Of a DNA stretch of 64,000 bases, positions 7,242-15,068 are shown piece after piece. The stretch lies in the NCBI RefSeq assembly GCF_000719515.1, contig NZ_JOGR01000010.1, positions 434,001 to 498,000 of the forward strand, read 5' to 3'. A program made the position numbers and the translations under genes. Each line of letters starts with the position of its first letter. Within the stretch, counting starts at the first letter, position 1. Source of the DNA: Glycomyces sp. NRRL B-16210 (lineage in GTDB: Bacteria > Actinomycetota > Actinomycetes > Mycobacteriales > Micromonosporaceae). The notes under the pieces are model-generated. The model was not told the DNA's origin. It ran no database searches and worked only from the letters and a program-made list of their open reading frames with translations.

Positions 7242-7247
7242 ACTGTA
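7242..7247 (-). promoter_or_regulatory. -10 element of a leaderless promoter
   Basis: TACAGT on the minus strand ends 6 nt before the GTG of the lipoprotein gene. A 15-bp palindrome, ATGACC-GTC-GGTCAT (7252-7266), lies immediately upstream and could be an operator. Confidence 0.5.
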
Positions 7248-7288
7248 GGCAATGACCGTCGGTCATGACTCAGTAGACGGTGGCGTTC

Positions 7289-7915
7289 TCAGCCGATGCC
7301 GTGGCGGACCGCCCAGAGGGCCGCCTGCGTGCGGTCGGCGGCGTCTATGCGGCGCAGCAGGTTCGTCACGTGGGTCTTCACGGTCTTCTCCGAGACGCCC
7401 AGGGCCCTGGCGATCTGGCGGTTGGTCTGGCCCTTCGCGATGAGCCCGAGCACCTGGCTCTCGCGCGGGGTGAGCGACGGGGCGGCCTGGGCGGCGGTGC
7501 CGGTCATCAAGCCGCGCATGGCGACCGGCGAGAACAGGAGCTGCCCTGAGTGGACGGTGCGGATCGCGCTGGCGAGCGCGTCGGGGTCGATGTCCTTGTA
7601 CACGAACCCGGCCGCGCCGGCGCTGATCGCGGCGGGGACGCGGTCGGCGTCGGTGGCGGAGGTGAGGACGAGGACGCGCGGGCCGTCCTTGCCCGCGCCG
7701 AGCCGGTCGAGGACGCCTTGGCCGTCGAGGCCGGGCATCTTGAGATCGAGAAGCACCACGTCGGGCGCGGATTCGGCGATGGCGGCCAGGGCCTCCTCGC
7801 CGTCGCCGGCTTCGGCGACGACGGTGAAGTCGGGTTCGAGTTCGAGGTAGCCGCGCAGGCCGCGGCGGACCACGGGGTGGTCGTCGACGAGCAGCAGCCG
7901 GATGGGTTCAGGCAC
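7289..7915 (-). CDS. NarL/LuxR-type response regulator
   Basis: A 208-residue response regulator. The receiver domain (about 5-120) has D11 and D12, the phosphoacceptor D57 in LLDLKMP, and K107. The C-terminal LuxR helix-turn-helix (about 145-205) carries LTPRESQVL and SEKTVKTHV. The GTG at 7915 overlaps the end of the kinase gene by 8 nt, so the pair is coupled. A longer frame upstream would only read through the kinase gene. It should be phosphorylated by that kinase and control transcription; the downstream lipoprotein gene is a plausible target. Confidence 0.9.
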   Translation of the reverse strand: MPEPIRLLLVDDHPVVRRGLRGYLELEPDFTVVAEAGDGEEALAAIAESAPDVVLLDLKMPGLDGQGVLDRLGAGKDGPRVLVLTSATDADRVPAAISAGAAGFVYKDIDPDALASAIRTVHSGQLLFSPVAMRGLMTGTAAQAAPSLTPRESQVLGLIAKGQTNRQIARALGVSEKTVKTHVTNLLRRIDAADRTQAALWAVRHGIG

Positions 7916-9200
7916 GTTCGGGCTCCTCGCCGGTGTGGGTGGGCTCGTCGGTCGGTTCAGGGTCCGCGCCGGTGCCGCTCGCCGCGCCCGAATCTGCGGA
8001 GTCCGCCGCTCCAATGCGGCCGCTGCCGGCCGCGTCCCCTCCCGAGTCCGGGCCGGAGCCTGAGTCCGCGTCGGCGTCTTCCGGCTCGCCGAGCCGCAGG
8101 GTTACGACGGTGCCTTCGCCTGGGGCGGTGGCGAGGTGGAGTTCGCCGCCGAGGGCCGCGGCGCGTTCCCTCATCGAGAGCAGGCCGAGTCCTCGGGTGG
8201 CGGCCTCGTCGGCGTCGAAGCCGTCGCCGTCGTCGGCGATGGTGATCTGCTCGGTCTCGACGGTGACGGCGACGTTGCGGGCCCGGGCGTGGCGGAAGGC
8301 GTTGCCGAGGGCTTCCTGCACGAGCCGGAGCACTTCGACCTCGCCGTCCCGGGAGAGGTCCACTGGGGAGCGCAGTTCGAAGCGGACGTCGATGTCGTGG
8401 AGGCGGTCGAGGAGGATGACGTGTCGCCGGAGGGTCTCGACCAGGCCGTGGAGGTCGAGTTCGGCCGGGCGCAGCTCCACGATCACCGCGCGCAGCTCGG
8501 CGATGGCCTCGGCCGCGAGCGTCTCGACCTCTTCGAGGCGGGTCGCGGCGGCTGCGGGGTCGATGGTGACGAGCTTGCAGGCGGCGCGGGCCGAGAGGCG
8601 CAGGGAGAACAGGCGCTGCATGACCGCGTCGTGGAGTTCGCGGGCGAGCCGGTTGCGCTCCTCCACGACGGTGAGCTCGCGGCTGCGCTCGTAGAGGCGG
8701 GCGTTGGTGATCGCTATGGCCGCATGGGAGGCGAGCAGTTCGATGAGGTCGGTGTCGGCCTCGTCGAAGCCGGGCTTACCGAGGTCGTTGGTGAGCACGA
8801 CGATCCCCAGGGTGCGGTCGCCGTCGCGGATGGGGACGCCCAGGAGCGCGGCCATGGTCGGGTGGGCCTTGGGCCACCAGCGGAAGCGCGGGTCGCGGCG
8901 CAGGTCGTCGAGGCGGATCGGTTCGCTCTCGTGGAGGATCGCCGCGAGCATCCCGTGCTGGCGCGGGAGCGGGCCGATCTCCAGGCGCTGCTCCTCGCCG
9001 ATGCCGTCGGTGATGAACTCGGCGAAGCCGCCTTCGTCGTCGGGGATGCCGATGGCCGCGTAGTCGGCGCCGACCAGGCGTCGGGCCGAGGAGACGATCA
9101 CCTCGAGGACCTGGTGCACGGACAGGTGCCGGGTGATCGCGCCGACGGCCGCCGACACCTCGTGCAGCAGCGAGGCGGGATCGGAATGGGAGGCGGTCAC
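7908..9200 (-). CDS. GAF-domain sensor histidine kinase (NarL-partner type)
   Basis: A 430-residue cytosolic kinase without membrane segments. An N-terminal GAF domain (about 20-170) precedes a HisKA_3 dimerisation domain with ARELHDAVMQRLFSL and the phosphorylated H190. An HATPase domain follows, with N300 and the ADDGDGFD box at 322-329. The tail from about 372 is a 59-residue Asp/Ser/Gly/Glu-rich extension after the end of the ATPase fold; no function is evident. The GTG start has TACATT 6 nt upstream, so it is probably leaderless. The ligand of the GAF domain is unknown. Confidence 0.88.
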   Translation of the reverse strand: MTASHSDPASLLHEVSAAVGAITRHLSVHQVLEVIVSSARRLVGADYAAIGIPDDEGGFAEFITDGIGEEQRLEIGPLPRQHGMLAAILHESEPIRLDDLRRDPRFRWWPKAHPTMAALLGVPIRDGDRTLGIVVLTNDLGKPGFDEADTDLIELLASHAAIAITNARLYERSRELTVVEERNRLARELHDAVMQRLFSLRLSARAACKLVTIDPAAAATRLEEVETLAAEAIAELRAVIVELRPAELDLHGLVETLRRHVILLDRLHDIDVRFELRSPVDLSRDGEVEVLRLVQEALGNAFRHARARNVAVTVETEQITIADDGDGFDADEAATRGLGLLSMRERAAALGGELHLATAPGEGTVVTLRLGEPEDADADSGSGPDSGGDAAGSGRIGAADSADSGAASGTGADPEPTDEPTHTGEEPERA

Positions 9201-9206
9201 GGTGCC

Positions 9207-9212
9207 AATGTA
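9207..9212 (-). promoter_or_regulatory. -10 element of a leaderless promoter
   Basis: TACATT ends 6 nt before the GTG start of the GAF-domain kinase; no ribosome-binding site is present. Confidence 0.5.
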
Positions 9213-9311
9213 GTCGCATTCGCGGCCCGGATGCCTCGGTCGGTGGTCTTAGGACCTGCGGAGCACCGCCGACCGCGACTTCAGCCGGAGGCGCGCGGGC
9301 GGCGCCGGTCA

Positions 9312-9317
9312 TAGCGT
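9312..9317 (+). promoter_or_regulatory. -10 element of a leaderless promoter
   Basis: TAGCGT ends 7 nt before the ATG at 9325. This supports that ATG over the in-frame GTG at 9316, which would lie inside the -10 region. Confidence 0.5.
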
Positions 9318-9324
9318 GGCGGGC

Positions 9325-10062
9325 ATGAGCAACCACACCTTTGACACCGAAGAGGCCCGCACCGCGATCGTCACCGGGGCCTCCGCGGGCCTGGGCGAGG
9401 CCCTGGCCCGGAGCCTGGCCGCGGCGGGCTGGGACCTGGTCCTGACCGCCCGCGGCGAGGAGCGGCTGGCCGCGGTCGCCGCGGAGGTCGGCGCGAAGTA
9501 CCTCGCGGGGGACGTGGCCGACGCCGCGCACCGCGAGCAACTGGTGGCGCTGGCCGGGGGCCCGATCGATCTGCTGGTGAACAACGCGTCCACGCTCGGG
9601 GAGGTGCCGCTGCCGCTGCTGGGCGAATCGGATCTGGAGGCGTGGCCGCGCCTGTTCGACGTGAACGTGCGGGCGCCGATCGCCCTGGCGCAGGCGGCGC
9701 TGCCGTCGCTGCGCGAGCGCGGCGGGGCGATCGTGAACGTCTCCTCGGACGCGGCGACGGGACCGTACCCGACCTGGGGCCCGTACGGGGCGACGAAGGC
9801 CGCGCTCGACCAGCTCTCGAACGTGCTCGGCGCGGAGGAGCCGGGGATCGCGGTGTGGGCGGTCGATCCTGGGGAGATGTCCACGGCGATGCTCGCCGAG
9901 GCGATCGGCGAGGAGGACGCGGCCCAGGCGGATTCGCCGCACGTCGCGGCGGAGCGGATCGTGGAGGCCATCGGGTTCCGCTGGTGCGCTTGCGAACGCG
10001 ACGCGCCGCCGAGCGGCAGGTTCGCCGCGGCCGACTACGCGCGGCAGGAGGCCCACGAATGA
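9325..10062 (+). CDS. Short-chain dehydrogenase/reductase
   Basis: A 245-residue classical SDR that oxidises or reduces an unknown substrate with NAD(P). The dinucleotide motif TGASAGLG is at 17-24, NNAS at 87-90, the catalytic S140 lies in VNVSSD, and Y154 and K158 in YGATK. Its last codon overlaps the ATG of the QueA-like gene (ATGA), so the two proteins are made together, and a link in function is likely. The substrate cannot be told from the sequence. Confidence 0.85.
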   Translation: MSNHTFDTEEARTAIVTGASAGLGEALARSLAAAGWDLVLTARGEERLAAVAAEVGAKYLAGDVADAAHREQLVALAGGPIDLLVNNASTLGEVPLPLLGESDLEAWPRLFDVNVRAPIALAQAALPSLRERGGAIVNVSSDAATGPYPTWGPYGATKAALDQLSNVLGAEEPGIAVWAVDPGEMSTAMLAEAIGEEDAAQADSPHVAAERIVEAIGFRWCACERDAPPSGRFAAADYARQEAHE

Positions 10063-11069
10063 GCGCCACGTTGACCTCCCCGTTCGAGTTCGCGTTGGAG
10101 GCGGCGATGGAGGCCGACCGCCCGGCCGAGGCGCGCGGTTCGGCGCGGTCGGACGTGCGGATGCTGGTGACCGACAAGGCGACCGGGACGATAGGGCACC
10201 ACCGGTTCGAGGAGCTCGCGGCGCTGGTGCGGCCGGGCGACCTGCTCGTGGTGAACAACTCGACGACGCTGCCCGCCTCGGTGGCCACGCGGCAGGGCTG
10301 GCGGGTGCACTTCTCCTCCACGCGGCCGGACGGGTCGTGGCTGGTGGAGCTGCGCGACCGCGACAAGCCGTACCTGGGCGAGGTGCTGGGCCGGATCGTG
10401 GACCTGCCCGGCGGGGTCTCGCTGTACCTGGAGCGGCGGTTCGGCAAGCGGCTGTGGGTGACGCGGCCGCCGGTGGCCTCGGTGCCGGAGTACCTGGCGC
10501 GGCACGGCAGGCCGATCCGGTACTCCTATGTAGACAGGGACTGGCCGCTCAGCGCCTACCAGACGGCGTTCGCGACGGTGCCCGGTTCAGCCGAGATGCC
10601 GAGTGCGGCAAGGCCGTTCACCCCGGAGATCGTGACGCGGCTGGTGTCGGCGGGGGTGGGGATCGCGCCGATCACGCTGCACACGGGGGTGGCGTCGCTG
10701 GAGAGCGACGAGGACCCGTACCCGGAGTGGTTCGAGGTGGGGGCGTACACGGCCCGGCTGGTGAACGCGACGCGCGAGGCGGGCGGCCGGGTGATAGCGG
10801 TGGGCACGACGGCGGTGCGGGCCCTGGAGAGCGCGGTGGCCGGGGGAAGGGTCGTCGCGAAGTCGGGCCACACCGACAGGATCGTCTCCCCGGCGCGCCC
10901 GGTGGAGGTGGTGGACGGCCTGCTGACGGGCCTGCACGAGCCGAAGTCGACGCACCTGTCGATGCTGGAGGCGATCTGCGAGACCGAGCTGCTCCGGGAC
11001 TCGTACACGGCCGCGATCGAGGCGAGGTACCTGTGGCACGAGTTCGGCGACGTGCACTTGATCGCCTGA
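10059..11069 (+). CDS. QueA-like S-adenosylmethionine ribosyltransferase-isomerase paralogue
   Basis: A 336-residue protein with the fold signature of QueA, the enzyme that moves the ribosyl part of SAM to 7-deazaguanine in tRNA. Recognisable are PGDLLVVNNS (about 57-66), YQT, TPEIVTRL, ITLHTG, RVIAVGTTAVRALES, VDGLLTGLHEPKS and a C-terminal EFGDVHLI. Two highly conserved QueA stretches differ: the PTAGLHFT box reads PSAARPFT, and FHLPKST reads LHEPKST. No other queuosine gene is present. It may therefore act on a different acceptor. It is translationally coupled to the SDR upstream. Confidence 0.75.
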   Translation: MSATLTSPFEFALEAAMEADRPAEARGSARSDVRMLVTDKATGTIGHHRFEELAALVRPGDLLVVNNSTTLPASVATRQGWRVHFSSTRPDGSWLVELRDRDKPYLGEVLGRIVDLPGGVSLYLERRFGKRLWVTRPPVASVPEYLARHGRPIRYSYVDRDWPLSAYQTAFATVPGSAEMPSAARPFTPEIVTRLVSAGVGIAPITLHTGVASLESDEDPYPEWFEVGAYTARLVNATREAGGRVIAVGTTAVRALESAVAGGRVVAKSGHTDRIVSPARPVEVVDGLLTGLHEPKSTHLSMLEAICETELLRDSYTAAIEARYLWHEFGDVHLIA

Positions 11070-11079
11070 GGTTCGGCAC

Positions 11080-11119
11080 GCGATCGGCGGCTGGCCGCGT
11101 TCGGCGGGCGGCCGATCGC
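11080..11119. terminator. Hairpin after the QueA-like gene
   Basis: GCGATCGGC and GCCGATCGC form a 9-bp stem around a 22-nt GC-rich loop, 10 bp after the stop codon. It is a plausible terminator without a U-run. Confidence 0.45.
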
Positions 11120-11272
11120 GGTGCGGTCAGGTCGGGTTCACGGACCCCTGTCGATTACGTTCCGGTCGATATCGCGATGCCGCCCGGTCGGGTAGGGCTC
11201 ACGAGCCGCTGCCGGTCGCGTTCCGGTCGATGCCGAAGTCCTGACGGCGTCGTGTTCGGGCCGAGCGACCAG

Positions 11273-11278
11273 TAGCAT
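11273..11278 (+). promoter_or_regulatory. -10 element of a leaderless promoter
   Basis: TAGCAT ends 6 nt before the GTG at 11285, with no ribosome-binding site between them. Confidence 0.5.
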
Positions 11279-11284
11279 TGCCGC

Positions 11285-11722
11285 GTGTCGTACCGAATCG
11301 GATCCGATGGCCTCCAGGAACCCTCCCGCGAACCCAAGCGGCGGCGGCGCTTCGCGATTCCCGACACCCCCGGGGTCACCCTGTTCGCCGTGGCGGTGGC
11401 GCTGGCGCTCGCCGCTGTCCTGTTCGTCGCCGCGCTCCCCGGCGAGGAGCGGGTCCTGTACTACGAAGGGCAGCAGGTCAGCCCGACCGCGCTGTGCGAG
11501 ACCGCGGGCCCGGGCGGCGAGACCGTCAAGGGCGCGTGCGTCGAACTCGGCGAGTTCGAGACGCGTCCCACCGGCTGGAGCCCCGTGCCGCTCGTGTTCG
11601 CCCTCGTCCTCGTCGGCCTCGCGGCGGTGGTTCTCTCGGGCCTGCCGAAGCAGTTGCGCGAGCGCAGGACCGAGGAGGCCGCCCGCCTGGAGCGGATGAC
11701 CGACGAGGACTTCAAGGGCTAG
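11285..11722 (+). CDS. Two-helix membrane protein, function unknown
   Basis: A 145-residue protein with a basic N-terminus (PKRRRRF), a first membrane helix at about 30-50, an extracytoplasmic loop of about 45 residues with two cysteines (C70 and C84, probably a disulfide), and a second helix at about 98-115. The C-terminus is charged and cytoplasmic. No family is recognised. The GTG start is supported by a leaderless -10. Its stop codon shares bases with the stop of the convergent SDR gene: both stops lie in one CTAG. Confidence 0.75.
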   Translation: MSYRIGSDGLQEPSREPKRRRRFAIPDTPGVTLFAVAVALALAAVLFVAALPGEERVLYYEGQQVSPTALCETAGPGGETVKGACVELGEFETRPTGWSPVPLVFALVLVGLAAVVLSGLPKQLRERRTEEAARLERMTDEDFKG

Positions 11723-12555
11723 TCGACGTAGATGTCGGGCTGGAAGTCCGTCTGGCCCTCGACCACCGCGTAGCCCGAGAGGTCGGTGACGCCCTCCTCG
11801 GCGAGCACGTCCTCGACCAGGACCGCGTTGCCGGTGTAGGTGTTCGGGTCCTTCGCGAGGATCGCCAGCGCCGCGTCGGCCACGATCTCGGGCTTGCGGC
11901 TGCGGTCGAGCATCGGCTGCCCGCCGAGGGCGAACTCGACGGCGGCTGTCGCGATGGTGGTCTTGGGCCACAGGCAGTTGGCGCCGACGCCCGGTTCGGT
12001 CTGGGAAGCGCCGAGGGTCATGATCGTCATGCCGTACTTGGTGGCCGTGTACGGCCCGCCGGCGAACCAGCGGGGGTCGGTGTTCAGCGGCGGGCTGATC
12101 GTGAGCAGGTGCGCGTGGTCGGAGCCGCGCAGGTACGGCAGGGCGGCGCTGAGGGTCGCGAAGGTGCCGCGGAGGTTGACCCCGGCGATGAGGTCGAACT
12201 TCTTGAGGCTGAGTTCGCCGACGCCGGTCAGGTCGAGCGCGGAGGCGTTGTTGACGCACACGTCGAGGCCGCCGAAGGCCCCGGCGGCGGTGTCGATCGC
12301 GGCGCCGACCGCTTCGGCGTCGCGGAGGTCGCCGACGATCGGGAGCGCCTGGCCTCCGGCCTCCTCGATGGCCTTGGCGGTCTCGTTCAGGCTGCCGGGC
12401 AGCTTGGGATGGGCGTCGCCGGTCTTGGCGAACAGCGCCACCTTGGCCCCGGCCGCGCCGAGCGCGACTGCGATGGCCGCGCCGATGCCGCGGCTGGCGC
12501 CGGTGACGAAGGCGGACCGCCCGTTGAGGGGGTGGTTGCTGACGGCTGGCTCCAT
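11719..12555 (-). CDS. HSDL2-like short-chain dehydrogenase
   Basis: A 278-residue SDR related to hydroxysteroid dehydrogenase-like protein 2. TGASRGIG is at 18-25 and NNAS at 102-105. LLTISPPL occupies the catalytic-serine strand, and Y169 and K173 lie in YTATK. The segment ANCLWPKTTIATAAVEF and the RKPEIVADAALAIL tail are diagnostic of this group. It lacks the C-terminal SCP2 domain of animal HSDL2. Likely substrates are fatty acyl or steroid-like hydroxy compounds. It is monocistronic and convergent with the small membrane protein gene. Confidence 0.85.
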   Translation of the reverse strand: MEPAVSNHPLNGRSAFVTGASRGIGAAIAVALGAAGAKVALFAKTGDAHPKLPGSLNETAKAIEEAGGQALPIVGDLRDAEAVGAAIDTAAGAFGGLDVCVNNASALDLTGVGELSLKKFDLIAGVNLRGTFATLSAALPYLRGSDHAHLLTISPPLNTDPRWFAGGPYTATKYGMTIMTLGASQTEPGVGANCLWPKTTIATAAVEFALGGQPMLDRSRKPEIVADAALAILAKDPNTYTGNAVLVEDVLAEEGVTDLSGYAVVEGQTDFQPDIYVD

Positions 12556-12738
12556 TGCTCTGCCTCCATGTGGTCGGTGTCCCCAGCATCCTACTAGTGA
12601 GTAACTTCGGAAGGAAGGCCCGTTGGGAGGACACTCCGGCCGAATGCTGAACGTCCGCTGTGAGCGGGTCCAGAACTCGCGTGGAAACGGAGGCGAACCC
12701 TTTCGGCGGCCGAGGCGGTGAAATAGGCTGGCCGGGCG

Positions 12739-12774
12739 GTCGTGTGGACCGGCATCAGTCGTGTGGACCAGCAT
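12739..12774 (+). repeat. Two 17-bp direct repeats upstream of a response regulator gene
   Basis: Two copies of GTCGTGTGGACCRGCAT, 16 of 17 identical, start at 12739 and 12758 (19-bp period). They lie between a TAGGCT -10-like hexamer (12724-12729) and the GAGGAG ribosome-binding site, so they would be in the 5' leader of the mRNA. OmpR-type proteins bind direct repeats, so autoregulation is possible. Confidence 0.5.
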
Positions 12775-12787
12775 TGAGGAGCGGTGG

Positions 12788-13546
12788 ATGACTTCGAGCA
12801 GCGGGCCGGCCGGGGCCGCACCGCCTGCGGTGCCGCTGCGCGGCGACGGGTCCCCCGCGCGCCTGCTGGTCGTGGACGACGAGGAGAGCCTGGCCGATCT
12901 GCTGGTCGAGGCGCTCTCGTTCCAGGGCTACGCGGTCACCGCCGCCCGCTCGGGCACCGAGGCGCTCGCCGCGGTCGAGTCCGACCGCCCCGACCTGGTG
13001 ATCCTGGACGTCAACATGCCCGGCATCGACGGGTTCGGCGTGGCCGACCGGCTGCGGGCCTCGGGCGACCAGACCCCGATCATCTTCCTCACCGCCCGCA
13101 CCGCCCCCGACGACCTGCGCGACGGGTACGGCTCGGGCGGCGACGACTACCTCATGAAGCCCTTCCGGCTCGAAGAGCTGTCGCTGCGCGTCTCGGCGGT
13201 GCTGCGGCGCACGCTCGGGCGCGAGGCCGCCCCGCGCGGCGGCGACACCGTCGCGGTCGCCGACCTCGTCCTCGACCTCGCCGCCCACCAGGTGACGCGC
13301 GGGGGCGCCACGGTCGACCTCTCCCCCACCGAGTTCCGGCTGCTGCGCTACCTCGCCTCGAACGCCGGGCGGGTCGTGTCCAAATCGGAGCTGCTCAAGC
13401 AGGTGTGGGGCTACGACTTCGACACCGAGTCGAGCCTGGCCGAGACGTACGTGTTCTACCTGCGCCGCAAGCTCGACAAGCTCGGGCCGCGGCTCATCCA
13501 CACCGTCCGCGGGGTCGGCTACATGCTGCGCCCGCCGCAGGAGTAG
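12788..13546 (+). CDS. OmpR-type response regulator
   Basis: A 252-residue response regulator. The receiver domain (about 25-140) has D30, D31, the phosphoacceptor D74 in ILDVNMPG and K124 in YLMKPF. A winged-helix DNA-binding domain follows (about 155-250), with LSPTEFRLLRYL and TVRGVGYMLR. The ATG at 12788 is chosen because GAGGAG precedes it by 7 nt; an in-frame GTG at 12761 lies inside the direct repeats. The kinase gene starts 3 nt after its stop. The signal is unknown; the layout resembles the actinobacterial TcrX/PrrA-type systems. Confidence 0.92.
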   Translation: MTSSSGPAGAAPPAVPLRGDGSPARLLVVDDEESLADLLVEALSFQGYAVTAARSGTEALAAVESDRPDLVILDVNMPGIDGFGVADRLRASGDQTPIIFLTARTAPDDLRDGYGSGGDDYLMKPFRLEELSLRVSAVLRRTLGREAAPRGGDTVAVADLVLDLAAHQVTRGGATVDLSPTEFRLLRYLASNAGRVVSKSELLKQVWGYDFDTESSLAETYVFYLRRKLDKLGPRLIHTVRGVGYMLRPPQE

Positions 13547-13549
13547 ACC

Positions 13550-14923
13550 GTGGCCATCCGCGCCAAGATCGCCTGGGCCATGGCGGTCCTGCTCATCGTG
13601 GCCGTCGCCGTGATCGGGCTGGTGACCGTCCGGGCCGTCTCCAGCCATCTGACGCAGCAGGTCGACGAGAACCTCCACAAGTTCATCAAGCAGGGGTTCC
13701 GGACGGTCCCGAATGTGGACTCGGACGCGCAGATGGGCTACAACGAGTTCGCGCTCATGGTGTTCGACGAGGACGGCGAGCTGCTCGACACCGCCAGGTC
13801 CGGCTACTTCGACGCCCCCGACTCGCCGCCCGACATCAGCGAGCCGCCCGGCAACGTCGGGTACTTCACCGTCGAGAGCGTCGACGGCGAGGTCACCTAC
13901 CGGGCCATCGGGGCGACCCTGCGGATCGACGGGAACGTGTTCCACCTCGTGGTCGCGACCTCGATGAACGACGTCCAGGCCACCATCTCGACGCTGACGC
14001 GCACCGTCGTGGTCACCGGGGTGGTCGTGGCCGCGCTGGGCATCCTCGCCGCGTGGCTCATCACCCGGCGCGGCCTGCGGGTGGTCGACCAGATGGTCGC
14101 CGACGCCGAGACCGTCGCGGCCGGGAGCCTCGCCCACCGCATCACCGCCGCCGACCCGCGCACCGAGATGGGGCGGTTGTCGTTGGCGCTCAACCGGATG
14201 GTCTCGCGCCTGGCCGACGCGATCGGCCAGCGCGACCGCCAGCACGAGCGGCTGCGCCAGTTCGTGGCCGACGCCGGGCACGAGCTGCGCACGCCGCTGA
14301 CGGCCATCGGCGGCTACGTGCAGCTCTACCAGTCCGGGGCGACCGCCGAGGGCGAGAAGCTCGACCGGGCCATGGACCGGATCGGCTCCGAGAACGCGCG
14401 GCTGGCGAAGCTCGTGGACGACCTCATGGTCCTGTCGCGTCTGGACGAGGAGGTCGGCGGCGACCGCGAGCTGGTCGAGCTGTCGCGGCTCGCGCAGGAC
14501 GCGGTGGACGACGCCGAGGTGGCCGACCCGAACCATCCGGTGCGGCTCGACGCGGCCGAGGCGGTCACCGTGGTCGCCAACGAGGGGCAGCTGCGGCAGG
14601 TCCTGGTGAACCTGCTGAACAACGCGCGTGTGCACACGCCGGAGGGCACCGCGATCGACGTCGCGGTCGCCGTCGAGGGCGACTGGGCGCTGCTGCGCGT
14701 GGCCGACCGCGGGCCGGGCATCCCCGAGGAGCACCGGCAGCGGGTCTTCGACCGCTTCTACCGGGCGGACCCGTCGCGCTCGCGGGCCACGGGCGGGTCG
14801 GGCCTGGGCCTGTCCATCGTGTCCTCGATCGTGGCCGCCCACGGCGGTCTGCTGCGGCTCGACAGCGAAGAGGGCCGCGGGACCGCGATCGAAGTGCGCC
14901 TGCCGATCGCGCGCCTGGAATGA
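13550..14923 (+). CDS. Membrane sensor histidine kinase (OmpR-partner type)
   Basis: A 457-residue class I kinase. A membrane helix (about 7-29), an extracytoplasmic sensor of about 120 residues and a second helix (about 150-171) are followed by a HAMP domain. HisKA has H244 in GHELRTPL, and the HATPase domain has N, G1 (DRGPGIP), F and G2 (GGSGLGLSIV) boxes. The GTG start lies 3 nt after the response regulator gene, so the two form an operon. The sensor domain has no recognised ligand-binding motif. Confidence 0.92.
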   Translation: MAIRAKIAWAMAVLLIVAVAVIGLVTVRAVSSHLTQQVDENLHKFIKQGFRTVPNVDSDAQMGYNEFALMVFDEDGELLDTARSGYFDAPDSPPDISEPPGNVGYFTVESVDGEVTYRAIGATLRIDGNVFHLVVATSMNDVQATISTLTRTVVVTGVVVAALGILAAWLITRRGLRVVDQMVADAETVAAGSLAHRITAADPRTEMGRLSLALNRMVSRLADAIGQRDRQHERLRQFVADAGHELRTPLTAIGGYVQLYQSGATAEGEKLDRAMDRIGSENARLAKLVDDLMVLSRLDEEVGGDRELVELSRLAQDAVDDAEVADPNHPVRLDAAEAVTVVANEGQLRQVLVNLLNNARVHTPEGTAIDVAVAVEGDWALLRVADRGPGIPEEHRQRVFDRFYRADPSRSRATGGSGLGLSIVSSIVAAHGGLLRLDSEEGRGTAIEVRLPIARLE

Positions 14924-14949
14924 CCCCGATCGCCGTCGACTGCACGGCA

Positions 14950-15068
14950 GACCCCGAAGCACCCGCCGATCACGCGTCTGGAGCAACTCGCTACACCAGG
15001 TCTTTGACGCCCGAAGCGCCCGCCGCACGCACGCCCGGAACGACCCTCGCTACACCAGGTCTTTGACG
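14950..15068. repeat. Degenerate 59-bp tandem duplication spanning the end of the ABC ATPase gene
   Basis: Two adjacent units (about 14950-15009 and 15006-15068) are clearly related. Their last 23 bp, from CTCGCTACACC to TTTGACG, are identical at 14987-15009 and 15046-15068. The right copy is the 3' end of the ATPase coding sequence; the left copy lies beyond the stop and repeats the codons of the C-terminal VKDLV plus the stop. Confidence 0.75.

Noticed and set aside
11150..11240. Repeated GTTCCGGTCGAT motif before the small membrane protein gene
   Set aside because: Only 12 bp are shared, with no palindromic form and no fixed relation to the promoter; probably chance in GC-rich DNA.
12755..15066. 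Very long open frames on both strands across the OmpR-type two-component system
   Set aside because: The true frames show phosphoacceptor, HTH, H-box and ATPase boxes. The mirror frames are low-complexity Arg- or Gly-rich sequence without domains.
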